Positions 28,043 through 37,650 are shown, numbered from the stretch's first letter. The stretch: DNA of 64,000 bases from JBCBGF01 sp039193455 (GCA_039193455.1 JBCCWO010000004.1:124001-188000); one strand, 5' to 3'. The notes: generated by a model from the letters alone, not told the origin. Translations and numbers: made by a program.

Positions 28043-29029
28043 TTAGAGGAAGCCCAGTTTCTTCATCAGGTCACCGATGGTCTTTTCCTGCGCCTCCAGG
28101 AAGGCGCGGAAATCGTCACCCGGATTGTGAATGTTGACCCAGCCATTGCGGGCCCGCACCACTTCCCACTCATCGGTTTCGTACATCTTTGCGATGGCGT
28201 CCTGATAGGCGGTCAGCTTGTCCTCGGGCAGACCCGGCGCTGCAAAGAACCCGCGCCAGTTCACGAACTCGACGTCGAGGCCCTGCTCCATCATCGTCGG
28301 CGCATCGGGCATCGCATCCACCCGCTCAGGCGCGGTGATGCCGATGATCTTCACCTCACCGGCCTTGGCCAGTTCCACGGCTTCCGAAAACCCGGTCGAG
28401 AGCGCGGCAATCTCACCCGACAGAAGACCGGCCATGGCCTTGCCGCCCGCGTCATAGGCCACATACTTCACGGCCACCGGATCTTCGCCCGCAGCTTCCA
28501 TCGCCATGGCGGCCACAAGGTGGTCCATCCCGCCGGGCACAGACCCGCCGCCCACGGCGACATTGCCGGGATCGGCGCGATACACCGCCAAAAGGTCGTC
28601 CATCGAATTGATGTCGCTGTCCTTGCCGACCACAAGCGCCGCATAGTCACCGATCGTGCCGGCCACCAGCGTCAGATCGCGGAAGCTTTGCGGGAACACA
28701 CCGGTAAGCGAACGGATCACGATGGGTGTCGAGTTCACCATCAGCGTGTTGTGCAGGCTGTCGGCGTTTTCAATCATATAGGCAATGGCCTTGCCGCCGC
28801 CGCCGCCCGACATATTCTCATACGTGGCCTGACCGACGAGGCCGGAATTGGTCAGCGCTTCGCCGGTGCCGCGCGCCGTGCCGTCCCAGCCGCCGCCAGC
28901 GCCGCCCGGGATCACAAAATGCAGCTCTTCCACCACCTGGTGGCCACCTGCAAGCGCCGGGGCGCCCAGGCTTACCGTTGCGGCAGCCGCCGCCAGCATG
29001 ACCCGACGGGTCAGTTCGAAACGTGTCAT
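28043..29029 (-). CDS. tctC: Tripartite tricarboxylate transporter binding protein TctC
   Basis: A 328-residue periplasmic binding protein (Bug family). The N-terminus MTRFELTRRVMLAAAAATVS carries a signal peptide ending near GAPALAGG. Mature segments VIPGGAGGGWDGTARGTGEALT, DYAALVVGKDSDI and AAGLPEDKLTAYQDAIAKMY are typical of the family. The ATG at 29029 is chosen because GGAGG lies 6 nt upstream; 17 codons of upstream frame lack a ribosome site. It captures the substrate for TctAB. Divergent from the hydantoinase operon. Confidence 0.94.
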   Translation of the reverse strand: MTRFELTRRVMLAAAAATVSLGAPALAGGHQVVEELHFVIPGGAGGGWDGTARGTGEALTNSGLVGQATYENMSGGGGGKAIAYMIENADSLHNTLMVNSTPIVIRSLTGVFPQSFRDLTLVAGTIGDYAALVVGKDSDINSMDDLLAVYRADPGNVAVGGGSVPGGMDHLVAAMAMEAAGEDPVAVKYVAYDAGGKAMAGLLSGEIAALSTGFSEAVELAKAGEVKIIGITAPERVDAMPDAPTMMEQGLDVEFVNWRGFFAAPGLPEDKLTAYQDAIAKMYETDEWEVVRARNGWVNIHNPGDDFRAFLEAQEKTIGDLMKKLGFL

Positions 29030-29171
29030 TAATAACCTCCCAAATGGCAGCCGCCCTTCGCGGACGGTCATTACATCCAAAACCCTAAGTCGGTTTGCTC
29101 CGCCTTGGCAAGCCTAAGAAATATCGCGCCAAACCGTTGCACCCGCCCCTGCCGTTGACCATCATCGGGCC

Positions 29172-30590
29172 ATGGCGGACAGTTTTGACCTGATCTTGCG
29201 CGGCGGCGCCGCATGGACGGCAACCGGCCCAATCGCCGGCGATATTGCCGTTCGCGATGGCCGGATTGCGGCCATTGGCGAGATCACCGGACCGGCCCGG
29301 GAAGAGGTTGATGCCACGGGCCGCCTGATCCTGCCCGGTGGGGTCGACGTGCATGCCCATATCGAACAACGCTCGGGCATGGGCGTGATGAACGCCGACA
29401 CGTTCGAGACGGCAACGCGATCTGCGGCGATGGGCGGAACGACATCGGTGATCTCATTCGCCGCCCAAGCGACCGGCCAGGCGCTGCAAGACACGGTGGA
29501 CGACTACGCCGCCCGCGCGGCGCGTGGCGCGGCCATCGATCACGCCTTCCACATCATGGTCAGCGACCCTACGGTCCCCGGCTTTGCCACGGACTTGCGC
29601 GCGCTGGTCGGTGCCGGGCATCGCTCGGTCAAGGTCTTCACAACGTACAACATTCGGCTCGACGACAGTCAGATCCTTGAAATCATGAAGATCCTGCGCG
29701 ACTGCGGGGCGCTGCTGTGCATCCACGCCGAAACGCATGCGATCATCGCCGAGGCGACGGCGGGCCTTCTCGACGCCGGAAAGACCGCCCCGCAGTTCCA
29801 CGCCGCCTCCCACCCCCGCATGGCCGAGATCGAGGCAGTGCAGCGGATGATCCGGTTCGCCGAGCATACCGGCCAGCCGATCATGCTGTTCCACATCTCA
29901 ACCCCCGAAGCTGCCGATAGTGTCCGTGGCGCGCGGCGGCGCGGCATCCCGGTCTGGGCAGAAACCTGTCCGCATTACCTGCTGATGACCGAGGACGTTT
30001 TGCACCGCGCGGGCGACGAGGCCGCGAAATGGATGTGCTCCCCCCCGCAACGCTCTGCCGCGGACTGCACCGGCCTGTGGGAAGCGGTCGGTCGCGACGA
30101 TCTGCAACTCATCTCATCCGACCACGCGCCCTACCGCGCCGATGAGACAGGCAAGTTCCGGAACGGACGAAACGTGCCATTCACCCAGATCGCCAACGGC
30201 CTGCCCGGGCTTGAAACGCGCCTGCCGCTGATCTTTGACGCTGTGGTCAGCCAGAAGCGGGGGAGCATCGCAGACTTCGTGCGGTTGACCGCAACCGCAC
30301 CGGCAATTCTATACGGTCTGTCAGGCAAGGGCCATTTGCGGCCCGGCGCCGACGCCGATCTGGTCCTGTGGGATCCAGAGCGGCAGGTGACCTATGGCGA
30401 GAAAGATCTGCACGACAACGTGGGCTACAACCCTTGGGTCGGGCATACCGTGACGGGCTGGCCGGACACGGTCTTTTTGCGCGGCACACGGATCGTGGAG
30501 CGCGGCGTGTTTCAAGGCACTCCTGGGTCGGGCCGCTGGATCGACCGGCCCGCCGATGCCGGGGTCTGGGCGAAGGAGCAGATGCGATGA
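29172..30590 (+). CDS. Dihydropyrimidinase/hydantoinase-type amidohydrolase
   Basis: A 472-residue cyclic-amidase enzyme with a two-metal site. The metal ligands are visible: HxH as VDVHAHIEQ (His61, His63), the carboxylated lysine in HRSVKVFTTYN (Lys154), His in CIHAETH and LFHISTP, and the Asp in ISSDHAPYRADE. This matches D-hydantoinase, dihydropyrimidinase and related ring-opening enzymes; sequence does not tell which ring. It is the first gene of the plus-strand operon with a VOC protein, a racemase and a DapA-like enzyme; its stop overlaps the next start as ATGA. Confidence 0.9.
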   Translation: MADSFDLILRGGAAWTATGPIAGDIAVRDGRIAAIGEITGPAREEVDATGRLILPGGVDVHAHIEQRSGMGVMNADTFETATRSAAMGGTTSVISFAAQATGQALQDTVDDYAARAARGAAIDHAFHIMVSDPTVPGFATDLRALVGAGHRSVKVFTTYNIRLDDSQILEIMKILRDCGALLCIHAETHAIIAEATAGLLDAGKTAPQFHAASHPRMAEIEAVQRMIRFAEHTGQPIMLFHISTPEAADSVRGARRRGIPVWAETCPHYLLMTEDVLHRAGDEAAKWMCSPPQRSAADCTGLWEAVGRDDLQLISSDHAPYRADETGKFRNGRNVPFTQIANGLPGLETRLPLIFDAVVSQKRGSIADFVRLTATAPAILYGLSGKGHLRPGADADLVLWDPERQVTYGEKDLHDNVGYNPWVGHTVTGWPDTVFLRGTRIVERGVFQGTPGSGRWIDRPADAGVWAKEQMR

Positions 30591-30982
30591 CACACCAACG
30601 CCCCGAGGGCGCCGTCGAACTGACGATCACGTTCTATTACTACCGCGATCTGGCGGGGGCCGAGGCCTTTTACCGTGACGTCATGGGCTTTCCGCTGGCG
30701 ATCGATCAGGGCTGGGCCAAGATCATGGCCATTGGCGGCGGGGCGCATGTGGGCCTCGTCGACGAAGCCAAGGGCATGCACAAGGCCGCACCTGTCAAAC
30801 CCGTGCAACTGTGCATTCGCGTGCCCGACGTGGACGGCTGGTATGACTATTTGCAAGAGGTCGGCGTCGCGGGGCTGAGCGAGCTGTTTGTCAACGACGA
30901 GATTGGCATCCGGGCCTTCGTCTTTGAAGACCCCGAGGGCTACCAGATCGAGCTTCAGTCCGCAACGCGCGCCGGGGCCTGA
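30587..30982 (+). CDS. VOC superfamily protein
   Basis: A 131-residue protein of the vicinal-oxygen-chelate (glyoxalase/dioxygenase) fold. Two beta-alpha-beta-beta-beta repeats are seen: the first with TFYYYRDLAGAEAFYRDVMG and HVGLVDE, the second with LCIRVPDVDGWYDYLQEVG and RAFVFEDPEGYQIELQ. Candidate metal ligands are the His in GGAHVGL and the Glu of QIELQ. The ATG overlaps the hydantoinase stop. Role within the pathway unknown; it could be an isomerase, a lyase or a ring-cleavage enzyme. Confidence 0.85.
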   Translation: MTHQRPEGAVELTITFYYYRDLAGAEAFYRDVMGFPLAIDQGWAKIMAIGGGAHVGLVDEAKGMHKAAPVKPVQLCIRVPDVDGWYDYLQEVGVAGLSELFVNDEIGIRAFVFEDPEGYQIELQSATRAGA

Positions 30983-30985
30983 TCC

Positions 30986-31675
30986 ATGGCCGACCGCGCA
31001 CTGATTGTGATCAACCCCAACTCGTCCGAGACCGTGACCGCCGGAATCGACGCAGCCATTGACCCATTGCGCGGAATGGGCGTGCCGATCCGCTGCGAAA
31101 CGCTGGCATCGGGCCCGCCCGGCATCGAAAGCCAGGCCCAGTCTGACCGGGTCATCGCCCCGCTGCTCGATTTCGCGGCCACGCTCGCGCCCGAGGCATT
31201 GGGTTATGTCATCGCCTGCTTCGGCGATCCCGGCGTCTGGGCCCTGCGCGATGAGACCGATCTGTCGGTGGTGGGCATTCAGGAAGCAGCGATCGCCACC
31301 GCGCTGACCCTGGTCCAACGCTTTGGCGTCATCTCGATCCTGCCCGCCTCGATCCCGCGCCATCATCGCAGCTATGCGGCGATGGGTGTTTCCAGTCGTG
31401 TGGCCGGCGATCGCGCGCTTGGCCGCGGCGTTGCGGCACTGGCCGACACGCACCAAACGCAAGCCGCGCTTGTCGAAACCGGGCGGCTGCTTTGCAACGA
31501 GGATGGGGCCGAGGCTCTGATCCTCGGCTGTGCGGGCATGGCGTCCTACCGCCCAGCCTTGGAAGACGCGCTTGGCGTTCCGGTGATCGATCCCTGCCAG
31601 GCGGCGGTCGCCATGGCCATCGGGCGCATCGCGCTCAACACATCGGCTGGTCCGCGCGCCGATTTCGGACCATAA
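30986..31675 (+). CDS. Aspartate/glutamate/hydantoin racemase family protein
   Basis: A 229-residue cofactor-independent racemase. It begins ALIVINPNSSETVTAGID, the usual motif of hydantoin racemases, and has the two catalytic cysteines in IACFGDPG (near residue 76) and ILGCAGMA (near residue 180). The family interconverts D and L forms of amino acids or 5-substituted hydantoins, but some members are decarboxylases or isomerases. It starts 3 nt after the VOC stop, within the hydantoinase operon. Confidence 0.88.
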   Translation: MADRALIVINPNSSETVTAGIDAAIDPLRGMGVPIRCETLASGPPGIESQAQSDRVIAPLLDFAATLAPEALGYVIACFGDPGVWALRDETDLSVVGIQEAAIATALTLVQRFGVISILPASIPRHHRSYAAMGVSSRVAGDRALGRGVAALADTHQTQAALVETGRLLCNEDGAEALILGCAGMASYRPALEDALGVPVIDPCQAAVAMAIGRIALNTSAGPRADFGP

Positions 31676-31701
31676 CCACCCCAGGATCACCGGAGGCCAC
31701 A

Positions 31702-32616
31702 ATGCTCGACGAAACCGCCCGCGGGGTATTCACCATCGCCGTCACCCCGTTTCTTCCCGACGGCGCGCTCGACACGGAAAGCCTTGCGCGCATGGTGGAT
31801 TTCTACCTCGAAAAAGGCGCGACGGGGCTGACGGTCCTGGGGATGATGGGCGAGGCGGGCAAGCTGTCGGCAGAAGAGGCGCTCAGTGTCGTCGAAGGTG
31901 TGGTGGCGCGCGCGCCCGTCCCCGTCGTCGTCGGCGTGTCGGCGCCGGGCTTTGCCGCGATGCAAAGCCTGTCAGCCGCGGCAATGGACCGGGGCGCGGC
32001 CGGTGTCATGGTGGCACCGCCCGGCACGCTGAAAACCGATGATCAGATCGTGGGCTACTACCACACCGTTGCCGAGATGCTGGGCGCCGTGCCCTTTGTG
32101 CTGCAGGATTTCCCGCTCGCCACCGGCGTCCACATTGCCCCGAAGGTGATCCTCAAAATCGTCGAAGGCTGCCCCACCTGTGTGATGCTCAAGCACGAGG
32201 ATTGGCCGGGTCTCGACAAGATCAGCGCCTTGCGCGCCGCCTCGGATGCCGGCGCGCGGCGCATTTCGATCCTGTGCGGCAATGGCGGGTTGTTCCTTCT
32301 GGAAGAGATGCTGCGCGGCGCCGATGGGGCGATGACCGGGTTTGCCTATCCCGAGATGATGGCCGATGTAGTCGCGGCCTTTGAGGCGGGCGAGGAGACG
32401 GAGGCACGGGATCTTTTCGATGCCTACCTGCCGCTGATCCGCTACGAAAGCCAGCCGGGTCTTGGGCTTGCAATCCGCAAATACACCCTCGCCAAACGCG
32501 GGGCCATCGCACATCCGACCGTCCGAAAACCCGGCGGTGCCTTGGGCGCCGTGGCGATTGCCGAGGTCGAGGCGCTGATCGCCCGCCAAGAGGCGCGGTT
32601 GGCGGAACTGGAATAA
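31702..32616 (+). CDS. DapA-like (dihydrodipicolinate synthase family) aldolase/lyase
   Basis: A 304-residue TIM-barrel enzyme of the class I aldolase DapA superfamily. The Schiff-base lysine is Lys164 in VMLKHEDWPG. The usual GTTGE loop is replaced by GMMGE (47-51) and the YNxP tyrosine region by QDFPLATG (135-142), so it is neither DapA nor N-acetylneuraminate lyase. The ATG at 31702 has CGGAGG upstream. It follows the racemase in the same operon and probably acts on a pyruvate- or aldehyde-type intermediate. Confidence 0.88.
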   Translation: MLDETARGVFTIAVTPFLPDGALDTESLARMVDFYLEKGATGLTVLGMMGEAGKLSAEEALSVVEGVVARAPVPVVVGVSAPGFAAMQSLSAAAMDRGAAGVMVAPPGTLKTDDQIVGYYHTVAEMLGAVPFVLQDFPLATGVHIAPKVILKIVEGCPTCVMLKHEDWPGLDKISALRAASDAGARRISILCGNGGLFLLEEMLRGADGAMTGFAYPEMMADVVAAFEAGEETEARDLFDAYLPLIRYESQPGLGLAIRKYTLAKRGAIAHPTVRKPGGALGAVAIAEVEALIARQEARLAELE

Positions 32617-32623
32617 CGCCGCA

Positions 32624-32647
32624 GCGGCCTTACCCGTGATAGGCCGC
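32624..32647. terminator. Hairpin between convergent genes
   Basis: GCGGCCT at 32624-32630 pairs with AGGCCGC at 32641-32647 across a 10-nt loop, 8 nt after the DapA-like stop and overlapping the last codons of the aldehyde dehydrogenase gene. With no T-run it is at best a weak bidirectional terminator. Confidence 0.35.
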
Positions 32648-34084
32648 CACCGTTTTCAGCGACGAAAAGCCGTAGAGCGCTTCAAACCCCTTCTCGCGCC
32701 CATGGCCGGACTTGCCCACACCGCCAAAGGGCAGCTCAACCCCGCCCCCGGCCCCATAGTTGTTCACAAACACCTGCCCCGCATGCAGCCGCTTGGCCAG
32801 CCGCATCTGCCGGGCCCCGTCACGGCTCCAGACCGAGGCGACGAGCCCGTAATCGGTGCCATTTGCGATGGCCACGGCCTCTTCTTCATCCTCAAACGGG
32901 ATCACCACCTGCACCGGCCCGAAGATCTCTTCATTTGCCAGGCGATGGGTCGCCGTCACACCCGTCAGAAGGTGCGGCGCCACATAGTGCCCCGTGGCCG
33001 GCGCGTTGCCCGCGATCTGCCCAACCGCCGCCGTCTCCAGATCCGCGGAAAGGTCCAGGTACCCGTTCACGATCTCTTTCTGCCGCGCCGAAATCAGCGG
33101 GCCAACGTCCAGATCGGCGCTGGCCGGGCCAACCCGCAACGCGCCATAGCGTTCGGCCATCCGCGCCGTGACCGCATCGGCAATTGACCGATGTACAAGA
33201 ATCCGGGACGAGGCGGAACAGGTCTGGCCCGCGTTCTGGATCCCGGCGTTGACAAGGAACGGCAACGCGGCGTCAAGGTCGGCATCGTCGAACACCACTT
33301 GCGGGGACTTGCCGCCCAACTCCAGCGTGACGGGCACCACGTTCCGGGCCGCCGCCGCCTGTACCAGGCCACCCACGCCAACCGAGCCGGTGAACGAGAT
33401 GTGGTTGACGCCCGGATGGCCTGCCAACGCCGCCCCGGCCTCTTCGCCGAGCCCCGGCACAACGTTCAGCGCCCCGGGCGGCAGACCCGCCTCTTCGGCC
33501 AGCCGCGCAAAGGCCAGCGCGGTCAGGCAGGCCTCTTCCGCCGGTTTCAGGACACAGGCATTGCCCATGGCAAGCGCTGCGCCCACCGACCGCCCGATGA
33601 TCTGCATAGGATAGTTCCAGGGCACGATATGGCCCGTCACCCCGTGCGGTTCGCGCAGCGTATAGACCGTGTAGCCATCCAGATAAGGGATGGTCTCGCC
33701 CATCACCTTGTCGGCGGCACCCCCGTAAAACTCGCAATACCGCGCCAGCGCCAAGGCATCGGCCATTGCCTGTTTCAAAGGCTTGCCCACATCGGTTGCT
33801 TCCAGATGGGCAAGGTCCTCGGCGCGCTCTTTCACCAACTGACCGATGCGCGTCAGCACCCGCCCCCGTTCCGCCGCCGTGGCCCGTCCCCAGTCGCCAG
33901 AAAGCGCCGCACGGGCGGCCGCAACGGCGGCGTCGATATCCGCCGCCTGCCCGCCCGCAATCTCACCAATGCCCTGCCCGGTCGACGGGTCTTCCAAAGC
34001 CAGACGCCCGCCGCCCTCAGGCGCGCGCCAGCGGCCATCCACATACATTTGTGCGGGGTCAAACCACAGCCGGTCCAGAGACAT
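32630..34084 (-). CDS. NAD(P)-dependent aldehyde dehydrogenase
   Basis: A 484-residue ALDH. Cofactor and catalytic motifs are present: the oxyanion Asn in VPWNYPMQ, FTGSVGVGG, the general-base Glu in LELGGKSP, the nucleophilic Cys in GQTCSASS and the late NEEIFGPV and ELPFGGVGKSGHGRE segments. The substrate is probably an aminoaldehyde or a semialdehyde. The start at 34084 has GGAGG 5 nt upstream and lies 26 nt inside the 3' end of the ABC ATPase gene, so it is the last gene of that importer operon. It converges on the hydantoinase operon. Confidence 0.94.
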   Translation of the reverse strand: MSLDRLWFDPAQMYVDGRWRAPEGGGRLALEDPSTGQGIGEIAGGQAADIDAAVAAARAALSGDWGRATAAERGRVLTRIGQLVKERAEDLAHLEATDVGKPLKQAMADALALARYCEFYGGAADKVMGETIPYLDGYTVYTLREPHGVTGHIVPWNYPMQIIGRSVGAALAMGNACVLKPAEEACLTALAFARLAEEAGLPPGALNVVPGLGEEAGAALAGHPGVNHISFTGSVGVGGLVQAAAARNVVPVTLELGGKSPQVVFDDADLDAALPFLVNAGIQNAGQTCSASSRILVHRSIADAVTARMAERYGALRVGPASADLDVGPLISARQKEIVNGYLDLSADLETAAVGQIAGNAPATGHYVAPHLLTGVTATHRLANEEIFGPVQVVIPFEDEEEAVAIANGTDYGLVASVWSRDGARQMRLAKRLHAGQVFVNNYGAGGGVELPFGGVGKSGHGREKGFEALYGFSSLKTVAAYHG

Positions 34085-35672
34085 CCAATCCTCCCTCATG
34101 CCAATCCGCCGGGATCCGCGGCGTCGCCGCGATCAGCTCCCGCGTATAGGGGTGTTCGGGCGCGGCGAACACCCGTTCGGTTTCGCCCTGTTCCACGATC
34201 TGTCCGGCCTTCATCACCAGCACCTGGTCTGTGATCGCCCGCACCACGCCCAGGTCGTGGCTGATGAACAGATAGGCCATCCCGTAATCCGCCTGAAGAT
34301 CGGCCAGCAGGTCGAGGATCTGCGCCCGCACGCGGACGTCAAGCGCCGACACCGCCTCATCCAGCACGATCAGATCCGGGCGCGTGATCAGCGCGCGGGC
34401 AATCGCGATGCGCTGGCGCTGGCCGCCGGAAAACTCGTGGATGTATTTTTGTTTGTCGGCGGGTGTCAGGCCAACGCTCGTCAACGCCTCATCAATCCGG
34501 TCCTCGCGGTCGGGAACGGCGCCCAGCAGGTGGAAGGGTTCGGAAACGAGGCGGTCGACCCGGTGGCGCGGGTTGAAGGAACCGAACGGGTCCTGAAAAA
34601 CTACCTGCATCCGGCGGCGAATGTCGGCGGGCACATGTGGCGCCTCGACCGGCAGGCCGTCCAAGTGGATCGCCCCACCCTGCAACGGTTCCAACCCAAG
34701 GATCGCGCGGGTCAGCGTGGACTTGCCGCAGCCGGATTCACCGACAAGGCCAACGCTTTCGGCGGCATGGATGGTCAGGCTCACCTGATCGACGGCGCGG
34801 AGTTTCGGGGCGGGCGCAAAGAGGGATGTTTTCGGCAGGGTATAGTCGCGGATCGCCTGCGCCACCTCGAGCACCGGTGTCTCGCCGGCGGTAACGTCGC
34901 GGGTGGGCTGATGCTCGGAGGCTGCAAAAAGCGCGCGGGTATAGGCGTGGGACCGGCGCCGGAACAGCAGCTCCGTTTCCGCCGCCTCGACGATTTCGCC
35001 GCTTTGCATCACCGCCACGTGGTGGGCCACGTCCGAGACCACGGCGAGGTCGTGGGTGATCAGCATCAACGCCATCCCCTCTTCCCGCACCAGCCCTTGC
35101 AGCAGGTCGAGGATCTGCGCCTGCGTGGTGACATCGAGCGCGGTGGTCGGCTCATCCGCGATCAGTAGTTTGGGGCGCAGCGCCACCGCCATCGCGATGC
35201 AGACCCGCTGGCGCTGGCCGCCCGACAATTCATGCGGATAGCGGGTCAGCGGGAACCTGTCCGCCGTAAGACCCACCCGGTCCAGCCGCTCGCGCGCGGC
35301 GTCAAGCGCACCTGACCGCGTGGCCGCGCCATGGATGATCAGCGTTTCGGCCACCTGATCGCCGATGGTCTGCACCGGGTTAAGCGCCGTCATCGGCTCT
35401 TGAAAGATCATCCCGATCTCATTGCCCCGGACCCGGCACATCTCACGCTCGGGCAGATGCAAAAGATCCTGCCCGCCCATCTCGATCCGGCCCGTGGCCT
35501 GCGATCCCCCGGGCAAAAGCTGCATGGTGGACAGCGCGGTCAGCGACTTGCCCGACCCGCTTTCGCCGACAAGGCCGAACACCTCACCCTCTTCCACGTC
35601 AAAGGAGACGTCGCGCAGGATCGGCGCACCGTGGATGTCGAGTGACAGGTTTTGGACGGACAACAGGGTCAT
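34059..35672 (-). CDS. Fused double ATPase of peptide/nickel-type ABC importer
   Basis: A 537-residue protein with two complete nucleotide-binding domains joined in one chain, equivalent to DppD plus DppF. Domain 1 has Walker A GESGSGKS, signature LSGGQRQRVCIAMA and Walker B LLIADEPTTALD; domain 2 has GESGCGKS, FSGGQRQRIAIARA and IVLDEAVSALD. The short conserved tail after domain 1 (RRRSHAYTRALFAA) is the usual oligopeptide-type segment. The ATG overlaps the upstream permease stop as ATGA. It powers import by the two permeases upstream. Confidence 0.95.
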   Translation of the reverse strand: MTLLSVQNLSLDIHGAPILRDVSFDVEEGEVFGLVGESGSGKSLTALSTMQLLPGGSQATGRIEMGGQDLLHLPEREMCRVRGNEIGMIFQEPMTALNPVQTIGDQVAETLIIHGAATRSGALDAARERLDRVGLTADRFPLTRYPHELSGGQRQRVCIAMAVALRPKLLIADEPTTALDVTTQAQILDLLQGLVREEGMALMLITHDLAVVSDVAHHVAVMQSGEIVEAAETELLFRRRSHAYTRALFAASEHQPTRDVTAGETPVLEVAQAIRDYTLPKTSLFAPAPKLRAVDQVSLTIHAAESVGLVGESGCGKSTLTRAILGLEPLQGGAIHLDGLPVEAPHVPADIRRRMQVVFQDPFGSFNPRHRVDRLVSEPFHLLGAVPDREDRIDEALTSVGLTPADKQKYIHEFSGGQRQRIAIARALITRPDLIVLDEAVSALDVRVRAQILDLLADLQADYGMAYLFISHDLGVVRAITDQVLVMKAGQIVEQGETERVFAAPEHPYTRELIAATPRIPADWHEGGLDVSGPAVV

Positions 35673-36487
35673 CGGGCGCGCCGCACCCTTGGGTCCAGGA
35701 TATCGCGCAACCCGTCGCCGACGAGGTTCAGGCCCAGCACGGTCAGCACAATCGCCAGCCCCGGAAAGATCGCCATGTGCGGGGCGAGCGAGATCATCGT
35801 CTGGCTGTCGGCCAGCATTCGGCCCCAACTGGGCGTCGGCGGTTGCGCCCCAAGGCCGACATAGCTCAGCGCCGCTTCGGCGAGGATGCCCAGCGAGAAC
35901 TGGATGGTGCCCTGCACGATCAGAAGGTCTGCGATGTTGGGCAGGATGTGCTCGACCGAGATCCGGAACCGGCCCTTCCCGGCCACGCGCGCGGCAAGGA
36001 TATAGTCCAGCGTCCAAAGCGACAACGCCCCGCCCCGCGCGACCCGGGCGAAGACCGGGATGTTGAAGATCCCGATGGCGAGGATCGCGTTGACGGCGGA
36101 GGGGCCGAAAACCGCGGTGATCAGGATTGCGATGACAAGCGAGGGGAAGGCAAAGACCAGGTCATTGCCGCGCATGATGACCTCGTCAATCAGGCTGCCG
36201 CGGTTGGCGGCGGCGAAAAGACCCAGGGGCACGCCCACCGCGATGCCAATCCCGACCGCGACAATGGCCACCGCGATCGAGGTGCGCGCACCCACCATAA
36301 TCATGGTCAGGATATCGCGGCCCAGGTGATCGGTACCCAGCCAGTGCTGGCCATCCGGCACGGCCATGCGGGCCGCGATGTTCAGGCTTTCGTGGTCAAA
36401 GGGTGTCCAGAGAAACGACAGCACCGCCGCCAGTGCGAACACACCTGCAAGCGCAGTGCCCAGGATCAGCGAAACCGGCCACCTCAT
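35669..36487 (-). CDS. Peptide-type ABC permease (DppC-like)
   Basis: A 272-residue inner-membrane permease. It has the DppC/OppC hallmark HWLGTDHLGRDILTMIMVGART after TM1, and the ATPase-coupling loop around EHILPNIADLLIVQG. Overlaps both neighbours by 4 bp (ATGA), showing tight coupling in the operon dppB-like, dppC-like, ATPase, aldehyde dehydrogenase. Confidence 0.93.
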   Translation of the reverse strand: MRWPVSLILGTALAGVFALAAVLSFLWTPFDHESLNIAARMAVPDGQHWLGTDHLGRDILTMIMVGARTSIAVAIVAVGIGIAVGVPLGLFAAANRGSLIDEVIMRGNDLVFAFPSLVIAILITAVFGPSAVNAILAIGIFNIPVFARVARGGALSLWTLDYILAARVAGKGRFRISVEHILPNIADLLIVQGTIQFSLGILAEAALSYVGLGAQPPTPSWGRMLADSQTMISLAPHMAIFPGLAIVLTVLGLNLVGDGLRDILDPRVRRAR

Positions 36488-37431
36488 GTCCGGGTCCTGA
36501 GGCGCGGGTCGATCACCGCATAGGCGATGTCGACAAGGAAGGTGACCAGGATCACCGAGAAGACGAGCAGCATGACAACGCTTTCCACAACGATCAGATC
36601 GCGCTGGGTGATGCCCTGGAAAATCAGCCGTCCCAGACCGGGAAGGAAGAACACGTTTTCGATGATGATCGCGCCCGCCAAGAGGAAGGAAAACTGCAGC
36701 CCGATGATCGTCATCACCGGGATCATCGCATTGCGCAGCGCGTGCCGCGTGACCGCCTGCCGTTCACTCAGACCCTTGGCGCGGGCGGTCCGCATGTAAT
36801 CCTGGCCCAACGTCTCGAGCACGCTTGATCGCATCACCCGCGCGAGGATCGAGGCCTGCGGCAAGGCAAGCGCGATGGCGGGCAGCGTCAGCGCCTTGAT
36901 CGACACCCAAAAGCCCTCGTCCCAGCCCGGAAACCCACCCGCCGAAAACCACCGCAGCTGGATCGCAAAGATCAGCACCAGGATCATCGCAAACCAGAAG
37001 TTTGGCACCGCAATACCCAGCTGCGTTGTGCCCATCACCGCCACATCCGTCGTGCGCCCGCGCCGCGCCGCGGCAATCATGCCCACCGGAATCGCGATGG
37101 CGGTTGAAAGGACCAGCGCATAGATCGTCAGCGGCAGCGACACCCACAGCCGCGCGGCCACCAATTCGGTCACCGGCACCCGGTAGGTATAAGAGGTGCC
37201 GAAATCCCCGGTCAGCATGCCACCGGCCCAGGCGGCATAGCGCTGGGCCAGCGTGCCGTTCAGCCCCAGTTCCTCGCGCAGCGCCGCCACCGCCTCGGGC
37301 TCGGCATTCAGCCCCAGCATGAACGCCGCCGGATCGCCCGGAATCACTTCGACCACGGCAAAGATCACCAGGCTGGCCACCGCCAGTGACAGGGCCAAAG
37401 ACATCAGCCGTCGGACAAGAAATCGCAGCAT
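36484..37431 (-). CDS. Peptide-type ABC permease (DppB-like)
   Basis: A 315-residue permease with the DppB layout: N-terminal FLVRRLMSLALSLAVASLVIF, the large periplasmic loop with VIPGDPAAFMLG, and the coupling loop as MRTARAKGLSERQAVTRHA. It is the first gene of the importer operon. The probable binding-protein gene is not adjacent; it lies about 1.9 kb upstream on the same strand. Confidence 0.93.
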   Translation of the reverse strand: MLRFLVRRLMSLALSLAVASLVIFAVVEVIPGDPAAFMLGLNAEPEAVAALREELGLNGTLAQRYAAWAGGMLTGDFGTSYTYRVPVTELVAARLWVSLPLTIYALVLSTAIAIPVGMIAAARRGRTTDVAVMGTTQLGIAVPNFWFAMILVLIFAIQLRWFSAGGFPGWDEGFWVSIKALTLPAIALALPQASILARVMRSSVLETLGQDYMRTARAKGLSERQAVTRHALRNAMIPVMTIIGLQFSFLLAGAIIIENVFFLPGLGRLIFQGITQRDLIVVESVVMLLVFSVILVTFLVDIAYAVIDPRLRTRT

Positions 37432-37650
37432 GGCGGCACGTTAGGCGAGGCGCCGGACCAGCGCCACGCAGAAGTGCAATTTAACGGTTCTCACGACAAG
37501 CCGCCGAATACTTCAGAATTGTTTCCGAAAACCACGATTTGGTGACACATATTGGGCGGCCGTTTGACAGAACTGCCACATTCAGTATCCGTCAGCCTAC
37601 TGGGAGTTGTAACGAGTACGCTGTTTTTTGGTTTCTTGCTGGGGGTTCCT

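Noticed and set aside
37552..37650. Longer N-terminus for the charged secreted protein
   Set aside because: The extra 33 codons would put a second hydrophobic stretch before the real signal peptide; the ATG at 37651 begins it directly.
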